Source: Oscillospiraceae bacterium (GTDB lineage: Bacteria; Bacillota; Clostridia; Oscillospirales; Acutalibacteraceae). From it: 5,416 bases of DNA. This document shows, piece after piece, positions 1 through 5,338 of the stretch. Below the pieces are notes generated by a model. The model was given only the letters and a program-made list of their open reading frames with translations, was not told the origin of the DNA and did no database searches. Made by a program: the position numbers and the translations under genes. Numbering within the stretch: the first letter of the stretch is position 1; the number at the start of each line of letters is the position of its first letter. The DNA is taken from positions 1-5,416 of the forward strand of contig JAIRZH010000089.1 of assembly GCA_031267335.1 (NCBI GenBank). Direction: 5' to 3'.

Positions 1-2
1 GA

Positions 3-110
3 AAAGGTATAAGATTTTCTAAATCTCATTTAATGCATAAGATTGTTGTAAGTTTAGTTATAAATTTTTGGTTTTTTGGGCGTGATTTGCCGTTTTCATT
101 TATTTTATGA
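3..110 (+). other. Open frame entering from the left edge, possible gene tail or 5' piece of a broken gene
   Basis: This frame is open from the window edge to a TGA at 108-110 (about 35 codons). It reads through a hydrophobic stretch ending NFWFFGRDLPFSFIL. It overlaps the start of the next ORF, which is in another frame, by 35 bp. It may be the end of an upstream gene, the frameshifted start of the 76-906 gene, or chance. No family is recognised. Confidence 0.2.
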
Positions 111-906
111 CACCACCCAAAATCTAGTAGTAAGATTGTTTAGAAATTTTCCGAGCAATATAGGTGAAAGTTTAAGAAAAAAATTTCCAAACTATTATAA
201 TCGGGGTACACTGCCATATAGAAAAACAAACTATTCGTTAGGACCATCATTATTATCAGAATTAACTAAAGAAAATCAGAATAAACAACCACAAAGTTTT
301 CCGAAAACAAAAAAAGAAATTATTATTTTGTGTAATTTATTCAAAAAAATTGATTTGATGAAAAAATTGTTCGGAGAAGAAACTGATTGTACGTCTAAGA
401 AGTTGCGAGATGAAAATGGTTTTCTTTTAAGTATTAAACATCTGTCTAGCGTCAAATATAATGTTGAAGCTATACAAGAAGCTTACCTCGAGGGATATTT
501 TCTATTTGAGTTACCTTATTTATGGGAATATATTAACAATACTCAAAGTTTCGATATTGTACTGATTATTTTTGATCCAAGTTATAATATTGATAGAATT
601 TATGAACAAATTTCTAAATGGCTATGTTTTTTTGAAACATTTAAATCACAAAATATCAAACCCATAATAACTTTTATTAAACAAGAAAGTCCTACCTCAG
701 CACTTGAACACGATAATATAATAAGAAATATTAAATTGGCGGAATATCGAATAAAAACAAAATTAGGCGTACCTAATGAAAACAAATTAAATATGCTATT
801 AAAACAGAATAGTAATGGTTGTTTTTATTGTGATAATCATGATCATATGGCTGAATTTCTATCCAAAATGGATATTGCAGCAGCTATTAATGATGCTCAA
901 GAATGA
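76..906 (+). CDS. Hypothetical protein, possibly a degenerate GTPase-like fold
   Basis: A 276-residue product that I do not recognise. The only upstream start in frame is TTG at 76, just after an in-frame TAA at 61-63 and without a clear ribosome binding site. The first in-frame ATG is codon 95, so the true start is uncertain. No signal peptide or membrane segment is evident. Residues 79-102 (KKEIIIL, about eight residues, then LMKKLFGEE) and 158-205 (SFDIVLIIFDPS, then PIITFIKQ) resemble the first strand with P-loop region and the later strands of Ras/Era-like GTPases. However, no GxxxxGK[ST] motif or NKxD motif is present. Near the C-terminus, residues 249-257 (CFYCDNHDH) form a CxxCxxHxH cluster that could bind metal. 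The gene converges on pstB, and an R1 palindrome begins two bases after its TGA. The odd start and the overlapping open frame leave a 5'-truncated pseudogene possible. Confidence is that this is a real or recently real gene. Confidence 0.55.
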   Translation: MGVICRFHLFYDTTQNLVVRLFRNFPSNIGESLRKKFPNYYNRGTLPYRKTNYSLGPSLLSELTKENQNKQPQSFPKTKKEIIILCNLFKKIDLMKKLFGEETDCTSKKLRDENGFLLSIKHLSSVKYNVEAIQEAYLEGYFLFELPYLWEYINNTQSFDIVLIIFDPSYNIDRIYEQISKWLCFFETFKSQNIKPIITFIKQESPTSALEHDNIIRNIKLAEYRIKTKLGVPNENKLNMLLKQNSNGCFYCDNHDHMAEFLSKMDIAAAINDAQE

Positions 907-908
907 GG

Positions 909-1073
909 CTAGGGCCTGTTCCCACTATTTGAAATGACAAAATTTCGAGTAATTTTTGGTTTGGATAAGGAAAATTTTTTTACAATACTGACGTATTGTG
1001 AAAAAATTTAACGTAGTACAAACCAAAAAGTACCGAAATATAGTCGTTAAACAGTAGTGGGAACAGGCCCTAG
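909..1073. repeat. R1-A palindromic element (MITE-like)
   Basis: A full copy of the commonest repeat here. The 18-bp ends CTAGGGCCTGTTCCCACT (909-926) and 1056-1073 are exact reverse complements. The arms keep pairing imperfectly inward, including TTTTTGGTTTG with CAAACCAAAAA. The centre ACAATAC-TGAC-GTATTGT (982-999) is a perfect 7-bp stem with a 4-nt loop. TA flanks GGGCC on the left (910-911) and GGCCC on the right (1071-1072), which fits a TA target duplication. It holds no credible ORF. It lies two bases past the stop of the 76-906 gene and could form a very long hairpin in transcripts from either side. Confidence 0.85.
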
Positions 1074-1074
1074 A

Positions 1075-1204
1075 ATATACTCATTCGAATTCAAACGTCG
1101 AAATCAAAATTAAAATTAAATTCATTCAAGGCTCAAGCAAAATCGTGCTAAACGATGATTTTCAGATTTAAATAAATCCAGAATTTCATTTTGAATGAGT
1201 ATAT
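1075..1204. repeat. R3 inverted-repeat element, single copy
   Basis: A 12-bp exact inverted repeat bounds the unit: ATATACTCATTC at 1075-1086 and its complement at 1193-1204. An imperfect palindrome built on AAAATCGT / ACGATGATTTT lies at 1139-1162. The ends differ from R1 and R2, so this is a third type. It fits exactly between R1-A and R2-a, making three palindromic units in tandem. With only one copy visible, calling it mobile is inference. Confidence 0.5.
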
Positions 1205-1208
1205 ACTG

Positions 1209-1332
1209 AGAGCCTATCCCAAAAAAACTCAGCAAAGGAAGGCAAATACTGACGTATTTAACTGACGAGCAATACAGAATTTTAAAAATTTTAGTTAAAT
1301 ATGTATTACTTAGAAATATTAGACAAGCTCTA
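1209..1332. repeat. R2-a palindromic element
   Basis: An uninterrupted R2 copy. The left end AGAGCCTATCCC pairs with the right end, which read on the minus strand is TAGAGCTTGTCTAATATTTC. It contains AATACTGACGTATT at 1245-1258, identical to the centre of R1-A (984-997). The left arm is shorter than in R2-b, so a small internal deletion is likely. The right TA (1331-1332) is part of the TAG stop of pstB. This copy provides the empty-site reference showing where R1-C inserted in R2-b. Confidence 0.7.
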
Positions 1333-2091
1333 AGGATCATATCTTCCTGTTAAATAATCGTTAGTTTTTTTTTCTTTTGGATTATTAAAAAGTTCACATG
1401 TATAATCATATTCTATAATTTCGCCATCAAGAAAAAAGGCAGTTCTATCTGAAATTCGTGTGGCTTGTTGCATGTCGTGAGTAACAACGATTATAGTATA
1501 TTTTTCTCGTAGAGTGTCTATCAAATCTTCAATTTTTAATTTTGAGATAGGGTCAAGAGCCGATGTTGGCTCATCCATTAAAATTATTTCAGGAGAAGTA
1601 GCGATAGCCCTGGCAATACAAAGTCTTTGCTGTTGACCACCGGAAAGCTTGTCTATTCTATCGCTAAGTCTTTCGCAAAGTGCTTCCCACAACCCGACAC
1701 TTTCTAAAGTTTTTTTAACGATTTTATCAAGTAATTGTCTTTTTCTTATTCCACGTACACGTGGACCATATACAATATTATCATAAATATTTTTAGGAAA
1801 AAGATTAGGCTTTTGGAAGACCATTCCTATATTTTGGCGCAGCATAGTTACATTAATATCGGGACTATAAATATTAATTCCATCAATTAAGATTTCCCCT
1901 GTAACTCGGCAATTTTTGTTCATATCCATCATTCTGTTAAGACATCTTAAACAAGTAGTCTTCCCACAACCTGATGGGCCAATAAATGTAGTTATATTAT
2001 TACTGAAAATATCAATATTAATATTTTTTAGAACTTTTGTATTGCCAAAAAACAAATTTAAATTTTTTATTTTTATTTTTTTTTCATCCAT
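1330..2091 (-). CDS. pstB: Phosphate ABC transporter ATP-binding protein PstB
   Basis: PstB hydrolyses ATP at the inner face of the membrane to drive phosphate import through PstA/PstC, with PstS as the binding protein. The 253-residue product is normal length. Visible motifs are Walker A GPSGCGKTT (38-46), the PstB-typical LNRMMD (51-56), Q-loop Q93 in GMVFQKPNLFP, the signature LSGGQQQR (149-156), Walker B IILMDEP (169-175), the D-loop SALD (177-180), the switch His205 in THDMQQA, and a C-terminal NDYLTGRYDP matching the family's TGR ending. The ATG at 2091 is preceded by AAAAAGG eight bases upstream, a good ribosome binding site. That site begins right after the ricT stop, so co-transcription with ricT is likely. 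No pstS, pstC, pstA or phoU is visible, so its membrane partners must be elsewhere or lost. The TAG stop lies in the end of R2-a. Family assignment is secure. Confidence 0.96.
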   Translation of the reverse strand: MDEKKIKIKNLNLFFGNTKVLKNINIDIFSNNITTFIGPSGCGKTTCLRCLNRMMDMNKNCRVTGEILIDGINIYSPDINVTMLRQNIGMVFQKPNLFPKNIYDNIVYGPRVRGIRKRQLLDKIVKKTLESVGLWEALCERLSDRIDKLSGGQQQRLCIARAIATSPEIILMDEPTSALDPISKLKIEDLIDTLREKYTIIVVTHDMQQATRISDRTAFFLDGEIIEYDYTCELFNNPKEKKTNDYLTGRYDP

Positions 2092-2104
2092 AATTTTAAC
2101 CTTT

Positions 2105-2914
2105 TTAATCGATCTTTTTTAAATCATTTATATCAAAAATAACAGGCAATGGTTCGCGGTCGTTTATGAGTGATACTTTTACTTTACGTGATAGAATTTC
2201 ACGTTCAAGTACTACGGCGTGCCCACGCGGCGTGATGACAATATCATCAATTTTTGGCAAATTTTCTGCATTTTCAATATACATGTCTTCTTCATATTTC
2301 AAACAACACATCAATCTACCGCATATACCACAAAACTTCGAAGAACTTATAATCATTCCTTGATTAATTATAGATTGGGCATGAATATTTTTAAAATTCC
2401 TTAAAAAAGTTTTGCAACATAAAGATTTTCCGCATATACCAATGCCACCAATGATTCCGGCGCCTTCACGCACACTTACTTGTTGGAATTCAACTGCAAT
2501 ATTTAAAATATTTACAACACTGTGCAAAAGTAATGAATAATCCATTCTTTCGTCTGAAGAAAAATAAAGAACCATCTTTTTCATATCAAACATGTATTCG
2601 ATTTTTATAACCTTCATATTCAAGTTATATTCGGCAATTTTATCTTTAACTTTTTTCAAAGCATCTTCTTCGGCTTGCTCAATATTCGCTAACCGATAAG
2701 AATCCGATTTATCGATTTTACGCAAAATCAAGCCTTCAAGTTTTTCCGGAATTTTTATATCATCAATTTTTTCTATAGAAGTAACAACGGCTAATTCAAC
2801 ACCACGGCGTGTTCTAACTATTATTTTATCATTTACGAATAAATTATCCATTCTATAAACAAAACATCCTGTTTTTTTGAGATATCTAAAATTTGCCGAA
2901 ACAATATTGGCCAT
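2105..2914 (-). CDS. ricT: PSP1-domain protein, RicT/YaaT family
   Basis: A 269-residue product from the chosen ATG. Residues about 66-150 form the PSP1 domain, with the family pattern MKVIKIEYMFDMKKMVLYFSSDERMDY. The Cys-rich RicT core follows: GGIGICGKSLCC (Cys161, 166, 167) and SSKFCGICGRLMCCLKYEEDMY (Cys195, 198, 203, 204). In Bacillus subtilis, RicT (YaaT) works with RicA and RicF in a complex that carries Fe-S clusters and acts with RNase Y on mRNA processing and development. Whether that role holds here is inference, as no ricA or ricF homologue is visible. An upstream in-frame TTG at 2959 would add 15 residues. I prefer ATG at 2914 because MANIVSANFRY matches the usual family start, a GGAG lies upstream (2927-2930), and the best -10 box (2969-2974) would leave the TTG almost no leader. 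pstB follows after 13 bp. Confidence 0.93.
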   Translation of the reverse strand: MANIVSANFRYLKKTGCFVYRMDNLFVNDKIIVRTRRGVELAVVTSIEKIDDIKIPEKLEGLILRKIDKSDSYRLANIEQAEEDALKKVKDKIAEYNLNMKVIKIEYMFDMKKMVLYFSSDERMDYSLLLHSVVNILNIAVEFQQVSVREGAGIIGGIGICGKSLCCKTFLRNFKNIHAQSIINQGMIISSSKFCGICGRLMCCLKYEEDMYIENAENLPKIDDIVITPRGHAVVLEREILSRKVKVSLINDREPLPVIFDINDLKKID

Positions 2915-2926
2915 AAGTAAAAAAAA

Positions 2927-2930
2927 CTCC
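2927..2930 (-). promoter_or_regulatory. Ribosome binding site deciding the ricT start
   Basis: GGAG on the minus strand lies 12 bases before ATG 2914. The spacing is longer than ideal, but it is the only Shine-Dalgarno-like site near either candidate start. It favours the ATG over the TTG at 2959. Confidence 0.45.
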
Positions 2931-2968
2931 AAAATAGATTCAAATTTTTTATTTGACAAAATACTTAA

Positions 2969-2974
2969 ATTATA
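2969..2974 (-). promoter_or_regulatory. Candidate -10 box of the ricT-pstB operon
   Basis: A perfect TATAAT on the minus strand lies just outside the terminus of R1-B. No good TTGACA-like box is seen at 16-18 bp; any -35 would fall inside the repeat end. Transcription starting near 2962 would give a leader of about 48 nt to the ATG at 2914. Confidence 0.35.
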
Positions 2975-2977
2975 AAT

Positions 2978-3135
2978 TAGGGCCTGTTTTCGTTACTGTT
3001 AAACGAGCGTATTTCGGTACTTTTTGGTTTACACTACGTTATTTTTTTTGCAATCGTCAGTACTGTGAAAAAATCCTTTTCCAACCCAAAAATTACTCAA
3101 AATTTTGTCATTTCTAATAATGATGACAGGCCCTA
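2978..3135. repeat. R1-B palindromic element, opposite orientation to A
   Basis: This copy has ends TAGGGCCTG and CAGGCCCTA, which with flanking bases form an exact 12-bp inverted repeat (2975-2986 and 3127-3138). Its reverse complement aligns along its length with R1-A, including GAAATGACAAAATTTTGAG, GTAATTTTTGG and AACGTAGT. It is therefore inserted in the opposite orientation. TA flanks both ends. It separates nifS from ricT and sits directly upstream of the ricT promoter region. Confidence 0.85.
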
Positions 3136-3151
3136 ATTGAAATTGTCAATG

Positions 3152-3209
3152 TTCTAAAATTTATATAAAAAATTATTTTATGTTTAAAAATCTGTTTTTA
3201 ATTTTAGAA
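3152..3209. repeat. AT-rich inverted repeat in the nifS-ricT spacer
   Basis: TTCTAAAATT (3152-3161) and its exact complement (3200-3209) enclose a 38-nt loop. The rest of 3136-3238 is AT-rich with no ORF or further signal. It could be a weak hairpin downstream of nifS or a decayed palindromic element. It has no T-tract arrangement typical of a terminator. Confidence 0.3.
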
Positions 3210-3238
3210 TTTATTTACATTAAACTAAATACAAATTT

Positions 3239-3564
3239 TAGAGCCTGTCTAAATATTTCTTAGTATGCAGATTTTATGATAAAATTTTTAAAATTTAAAG
3301 CACTAAGGAAGACGAATGCTTGACATATTTAACTAGCGAGCAATGCATAATAAAAATTTTAATTAGGGCCCGTTCCCACTATTTGGAACGACAAAATTTT
3401 AAGTAATTTTTGGTTTTGAATAAGGAAAATTTTTTCATAATACCGGCGTATTGTGAAAAAATTTAACGTAGTACAAACTAAAAAGTACCGAAATATGGTC
3501 GTTAAACGGTAGTGAAAATAGGCCCTAAATATGTGCTATTTCAAAGATATTAAGCAGGCTTTTA
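3239..3564. repeat. R2-b palindromic element, interrupted by R1-C
   Basis: The left part starts TA-GAGCCTGTCTAA (3239-3252) and runs to the TA at 3364-3365. The right part, 3527-3564, reads on the minus strand as TAAAAGCCTGCTTAATATC and onward. It matches the left end of R2-c (4801-4838) at 32 of 38 positions. Between them lies a complete R1 copy. The right part overlaps the end of the cysteine desulfurase gene and encodes its last eight residues and stop. Confidence 0.75.
3364..3527. repeat. R1-C palindromic element nested in R2-b
   Basis: A full copy of 164 bp including both TA ends, in the same orientation as R1-A and closely similar to it. It has TA-GGGCCCGTTCCCACT on the left and a slightly decayed AGTGAAAATAGGCCC-TA on the right, with the centre ATACCGGCGTAT. 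Removing it with one TA restores TTAATTAAATATGTGC, matching TTAGTTAAATATGTAT of R2-a (about 1293-1308). Confidence 0.85.
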
Positions 3565-4654
3565 TATTTTGGATTAAATTATCGATATCGTTTTTTGAAT
3601 TAAACTTTGAAAAACTTACCCTTATTGCGCTTTCAATTTGATTTTCATTTAGTTTCATTGCATCCAAAACATGGCTTTTATAACGGCCTGAGCACGCCGA
3701 CGCACTTGAAATGAAAATGCCCCTTTCAGAAAGAAAATTAAGCATAATTTCTGATTTAATTCCAAATATAGAAAAATTAATTATAAAAGGTAATGCATCA
3801 CTAGGCGAATTAATTATAATTTCTTTTATTTTATTTAATTCCGAGCAGCAATAAATATTTATTTTTTCAATTTCTTTATATGTTTGGTTTATATTACATC
3901 TCAAAACAGCTTCTTCAAATCCTGCGACTAACGGTATAGCTTCAGTTCCGGGTCGAATACCATTTTCTTGGTTACCGCCAAATATAATTGGTTTAATTTT
4001 AGATTTTTTTGATGCATATAAACCGCCAATACCTTTTGGACCATGTATTTTATGAGCACTAAAACTTAGTAAATCTACGCCGATTTCAGAAACGTTTATA
4101 TCAATTTTCCCAAAAGCTTGAACAGCATCAATATGAAAAATAGCATTAGGCGATTTTTTTTGTATTAATTTAGAGAATTTCTTTACAGGATTAATAGCCC
4201 CTATTTCATTATTAACCATCATTATGCTAACTAAAACAGTATCTAAACTAAGATTATCTATAAGATTTTCACATGAAATCATGCCGTTTTCATTCGGGGA
4301 CAAAATTACTATTTCGAAGCCTTTTTCTTTGAGTTTTTTAATAGATTTTAAAACTGATATATGTTCAATAGCAGTTGTAATTATTCTTCCGCGTTTTAGA
4401 TTCGAAATACTATAAATAGCAATATTGTTAGATTCCGTCCCGCCAGAAGTAAAATATAAATCGCCTTCTTGAATACAAAGAAAATTCGATATATTTTCTC
4501 TTGCGTTTCTTAAGATTTTTGCAGATTCTAAACCAATAGCGTGCCGTGAGGATGAATTGCCAAAGAAATTTCCCATTGTTTCACTGACACGAGTGATTAC
4601 TTCGTTCAAAGGACGTGTAGTAGCAGAATTATCTAAATAGCATATTTGTTTCAT
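3536..4654 (-). CDS. nifS: Cysteine desulfurase, NifS/IscS type (class V aminotransferase)
   Basis: A PLP enzyme that takes sulfur from L-cysteine as an enzyme persulfide, giving alanine, for Fe-S cluster assembly and tRNA thiolation in the cytoplasm. The 372 residues show the N-terminal YLDNSATT (6-13), SGGTESNN (70-77), the cofactor-stacking His98 in AIEH, HIDAVQ (174-179) with Asp176 and Gln179, the PLP Schiff-base Lys202 in SFSAHKIHGPKG, RPGTE (234-238), and catalytic Cys321 in SSASACSG. All key residues are present. It is slightly shorter than most IscS proteins. The start is ATG 4654 with only a weak purine-rich leader. The last eight residues and stop come from repeat R2-b, an unusual C-terminus made from a mobile element. 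No scaffold (iscU/nifU) or regulator is adjacent, so which paralogue (nifS, iscS or a tRNA-thiolation partner) is not settled. Confidence 0.95.
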   Translation of the reverse strand: MKQICYLDNSATTRPLNEVITRVSETMGNFFGNSSSRHAIGLESAKILRNARENISNFLCIQEGDLYFTSGGTESNNIAIYSISNLKRGRIITTAIEHISVLKSIKKLKEKGFEIVILSPNENGMISCENLIDNLSLDTVLVSIMMVNNEIGAINPVKKFSKLIQKKSPNAIFHIDAVQAFGKIDINVSEIGVDLLSFSAHKIHGPKGIGGLYASKKSKIKPIIFGGNQENGIRPGTEAIPLVAGFEEAVLRCNINQTYKEIEKINIYCCSELNKIKEIIINSPSDALPFIINFSIFGIKSEIMLNFLSERGIFISSASACSGRYKSHVLDAMKLNENQIESAIRVSFSKFNSKNDIDNLIQNIKACLISLK

Positions 4655-4687
4655 AAATTTTTAACTTTTATTTTTAAAATAATTTTA

Positions 4688-4716
4688 ATTAAATCAGGGC
4701 TATTTCCACTATTCAA
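4688..4716 (-). promoter_or_regulatory. Candidate nifS promoter
   Basis: On the minus strand TTGAAT (4716-4711), a 17-bp spacer, then TTTAAT (4693-4688), 34 bp before the ATG. The fit to sigma-70 consensus is moderate in very AT-rich DNA. The -35 lies inside the half element R1-E, so a repeat may supply part of the promoter. Confidence 0.35.
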
Positions 4717-4780
4717 TCGTATTTTAGCACTTTTTAATTTATATTGCATTATTTTTTTTTAAGATATGACGGTATCTAAT
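4695..4780. repeat. R1-E, half copy of the R1 palindrome
   Basis: It aligns with the left half of R1-B: AGGGC, then GTATTTTAGCACTTTTTAA and ATTGCATTATTTTTTTT. It reaches a central hairpin AGATA-TGACGG-TATCT (4762-4777). The second arm is missing and the terminal TA is now CA, so this is an old, truncated copy. It lies between the nifS start and R2-c. Confidence 0.6.
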
Positions 4781-4800
4781 CAAATAGCAAGAATAAAGCT

Positions 4801-5082
4801 TAAGAACATGTTTAATATCTTTGAATTAGCGCATATTTAATTAAAAAGTTTATCGTGAAATCTACATTGCTAAAGGAATATTAAGGCCAGTTCACGCTAT
4901 TTGAAATGACAAAATTTCAAGTAATTTTTAAATTGAATAAGGGAAATTTTTAAAACGATATTGCCGTATTATGAAAAAATTTAACGTAATACAATTCAAA
5001 AATTACTTGAAATCTTGAAGTTTTGAATAACAGTAACAGATCTTAAACATGCACTGCTTCGGAGATATTAGACACGCTCTTA
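4801..5082. repeat. R2-c palindromic element, interrupted by R1-D
   Basis: The left end TAAGAACATGTTTAATATC begins at 4801. The right end, read on the minus strand from 5082, is TAAGAGCGTGTCTAATATC. These are matching R2 termini with TA at both tips. R1-D fills 4882-5045. The left half runs to the GCTAAAGGAA that marks the middle of R2. About 55 bp of the right inner arm seen in R2-a are absent, so a deletion accompanied or followed the nesting. Confidence 0.65.
4882..5045. repeat. R1-D palindromic element nested in R2-c
   Basis: This copy is 164 bp from TA to TA, the same as R1-C. Its outer ends have decayed (AAGGCCAGTTCACG against CAGTAACAGATCT). Its inner arms are better paired than in other copies: ATTTCAAGTAATTTTT (4914-4929) is the exact complement of 4998-5013. 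It is in the same orientation as R1-A. Confidence 0.75.
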
Positions 5083-5115
5083 TTCAAAATAAAAATTACT
5101 AAAAATTTGTTAATT

Positions 5116-5169
5116 TTTTGATAATAAGGGACAGTTTCTAAAAAAATTAAGCAGTTATTATTATCAAAA
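5116..5169. repeat. 12-bp inverted repeat upstream of the right-edge gene
   Basis: TTTTGATAATAA (5116-5127) and its exact complement (5158-5169) flank a 30-nt loop that contains GGGACAGTTTCTAAAA. The loop sequence faintly recalls R1/R2 termini, so this may be another eroded element. A regulatory hairpin is the alternative. Nothing else is seen in 5083-5190. Confidence 0.35.
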
Positions 5170-5190
5170 CGTATTTAAAATGTGTGAAAA

Positions 5191-5204
5191 TTAATAATTA
5201 TTAA
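5191..5204. promoter_or_regulatory. Perfect palindrome next to the -35 box, possible operator
   Basis: TTAATAATTATTAA is a perfect 14-bp palindrome ending five bases before the -35 box at 5210. Its position suits a dimeric regulator, but such AT-only palindromes arise easily in this DNA. Confidence 0.2.
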
Positions 5205-5209
5205 TTTTA

Positions 5210-5238
5210 TTGACAATTTTTTTAAAAATAAATAAAAT
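5210..5238 (+). promoter_or_regulatory. Sigma-70-like promoter of the right-edge gene
   Basis: A consensus -35 TTGACA (5210-5215), an exact 17-bp spacer and -10 TAAAAT (5233-5238). It is the best promoter match in the window. Transcription would start near 5245 and leave a leader of roughly 95 nt before the ATG at 5339. Confidence 0.6.
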
Positions 5239-5338
5239 ACAAACCAAGTTATATTTTATCTATAAAAAATCAAATAAAAACTTAAAATATAATCTTAATT
5301 TAAGTTTCGAAAAAATTATTAAAGATAAAATTAAAATT

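Noticed and set aside
600..785. Minus-strand 61-codon ORF
   Set aside because: It lies wholly inside the 76-906 gene on the opposite strand, with no start signal or recognisable product.
909..1073. R1 hairpins as ordinary intrinsic terminators
   Set aside because: The stem is far longer than a terminator stem, lacks a T-tract directly after it, and recurs as a dispersed TA-flanked unit. A secondary terminator effect remains possible.
907..1329. tRNA or rRNA gene hidden in the spacers
   Set aside because: No cloverleaf with a T-loop GTTCRA motif or rRNA-like sequence was seen. The strong stems are explained by the palindromic elements.
1122..1340. Minus-strand 72-codon ORF
   Set aside because: It runs from the pstB 3' end through R2-a into R3, has no family resemblance, and arises from repeat sequence.
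1916..2404. Plus-strand small ORFs opposite pstB and ricT
   Set aside because: They are antisense to two securely identified genes and have no independent features.
2105..2959. TTG start at 2959 for the PSP1 protein
   Set aside because: The extra 15 residues are not typical of the family, no ribosome binding site precedes the TTG, and the candidate -10 box is only about 10 bp upstream.
909..3527. Repeated units as a CRISPR array
   Set aside because: The units are about 160 bp, widely and irregularly spaced, in both orientations and separated by genes. There are no short repeats with regular spacers.
4224..4415. Plus-strand 63-codon ORF
   Set aside because: It is antisense to the central part of the cysteine desulfurase, with no support of its own.
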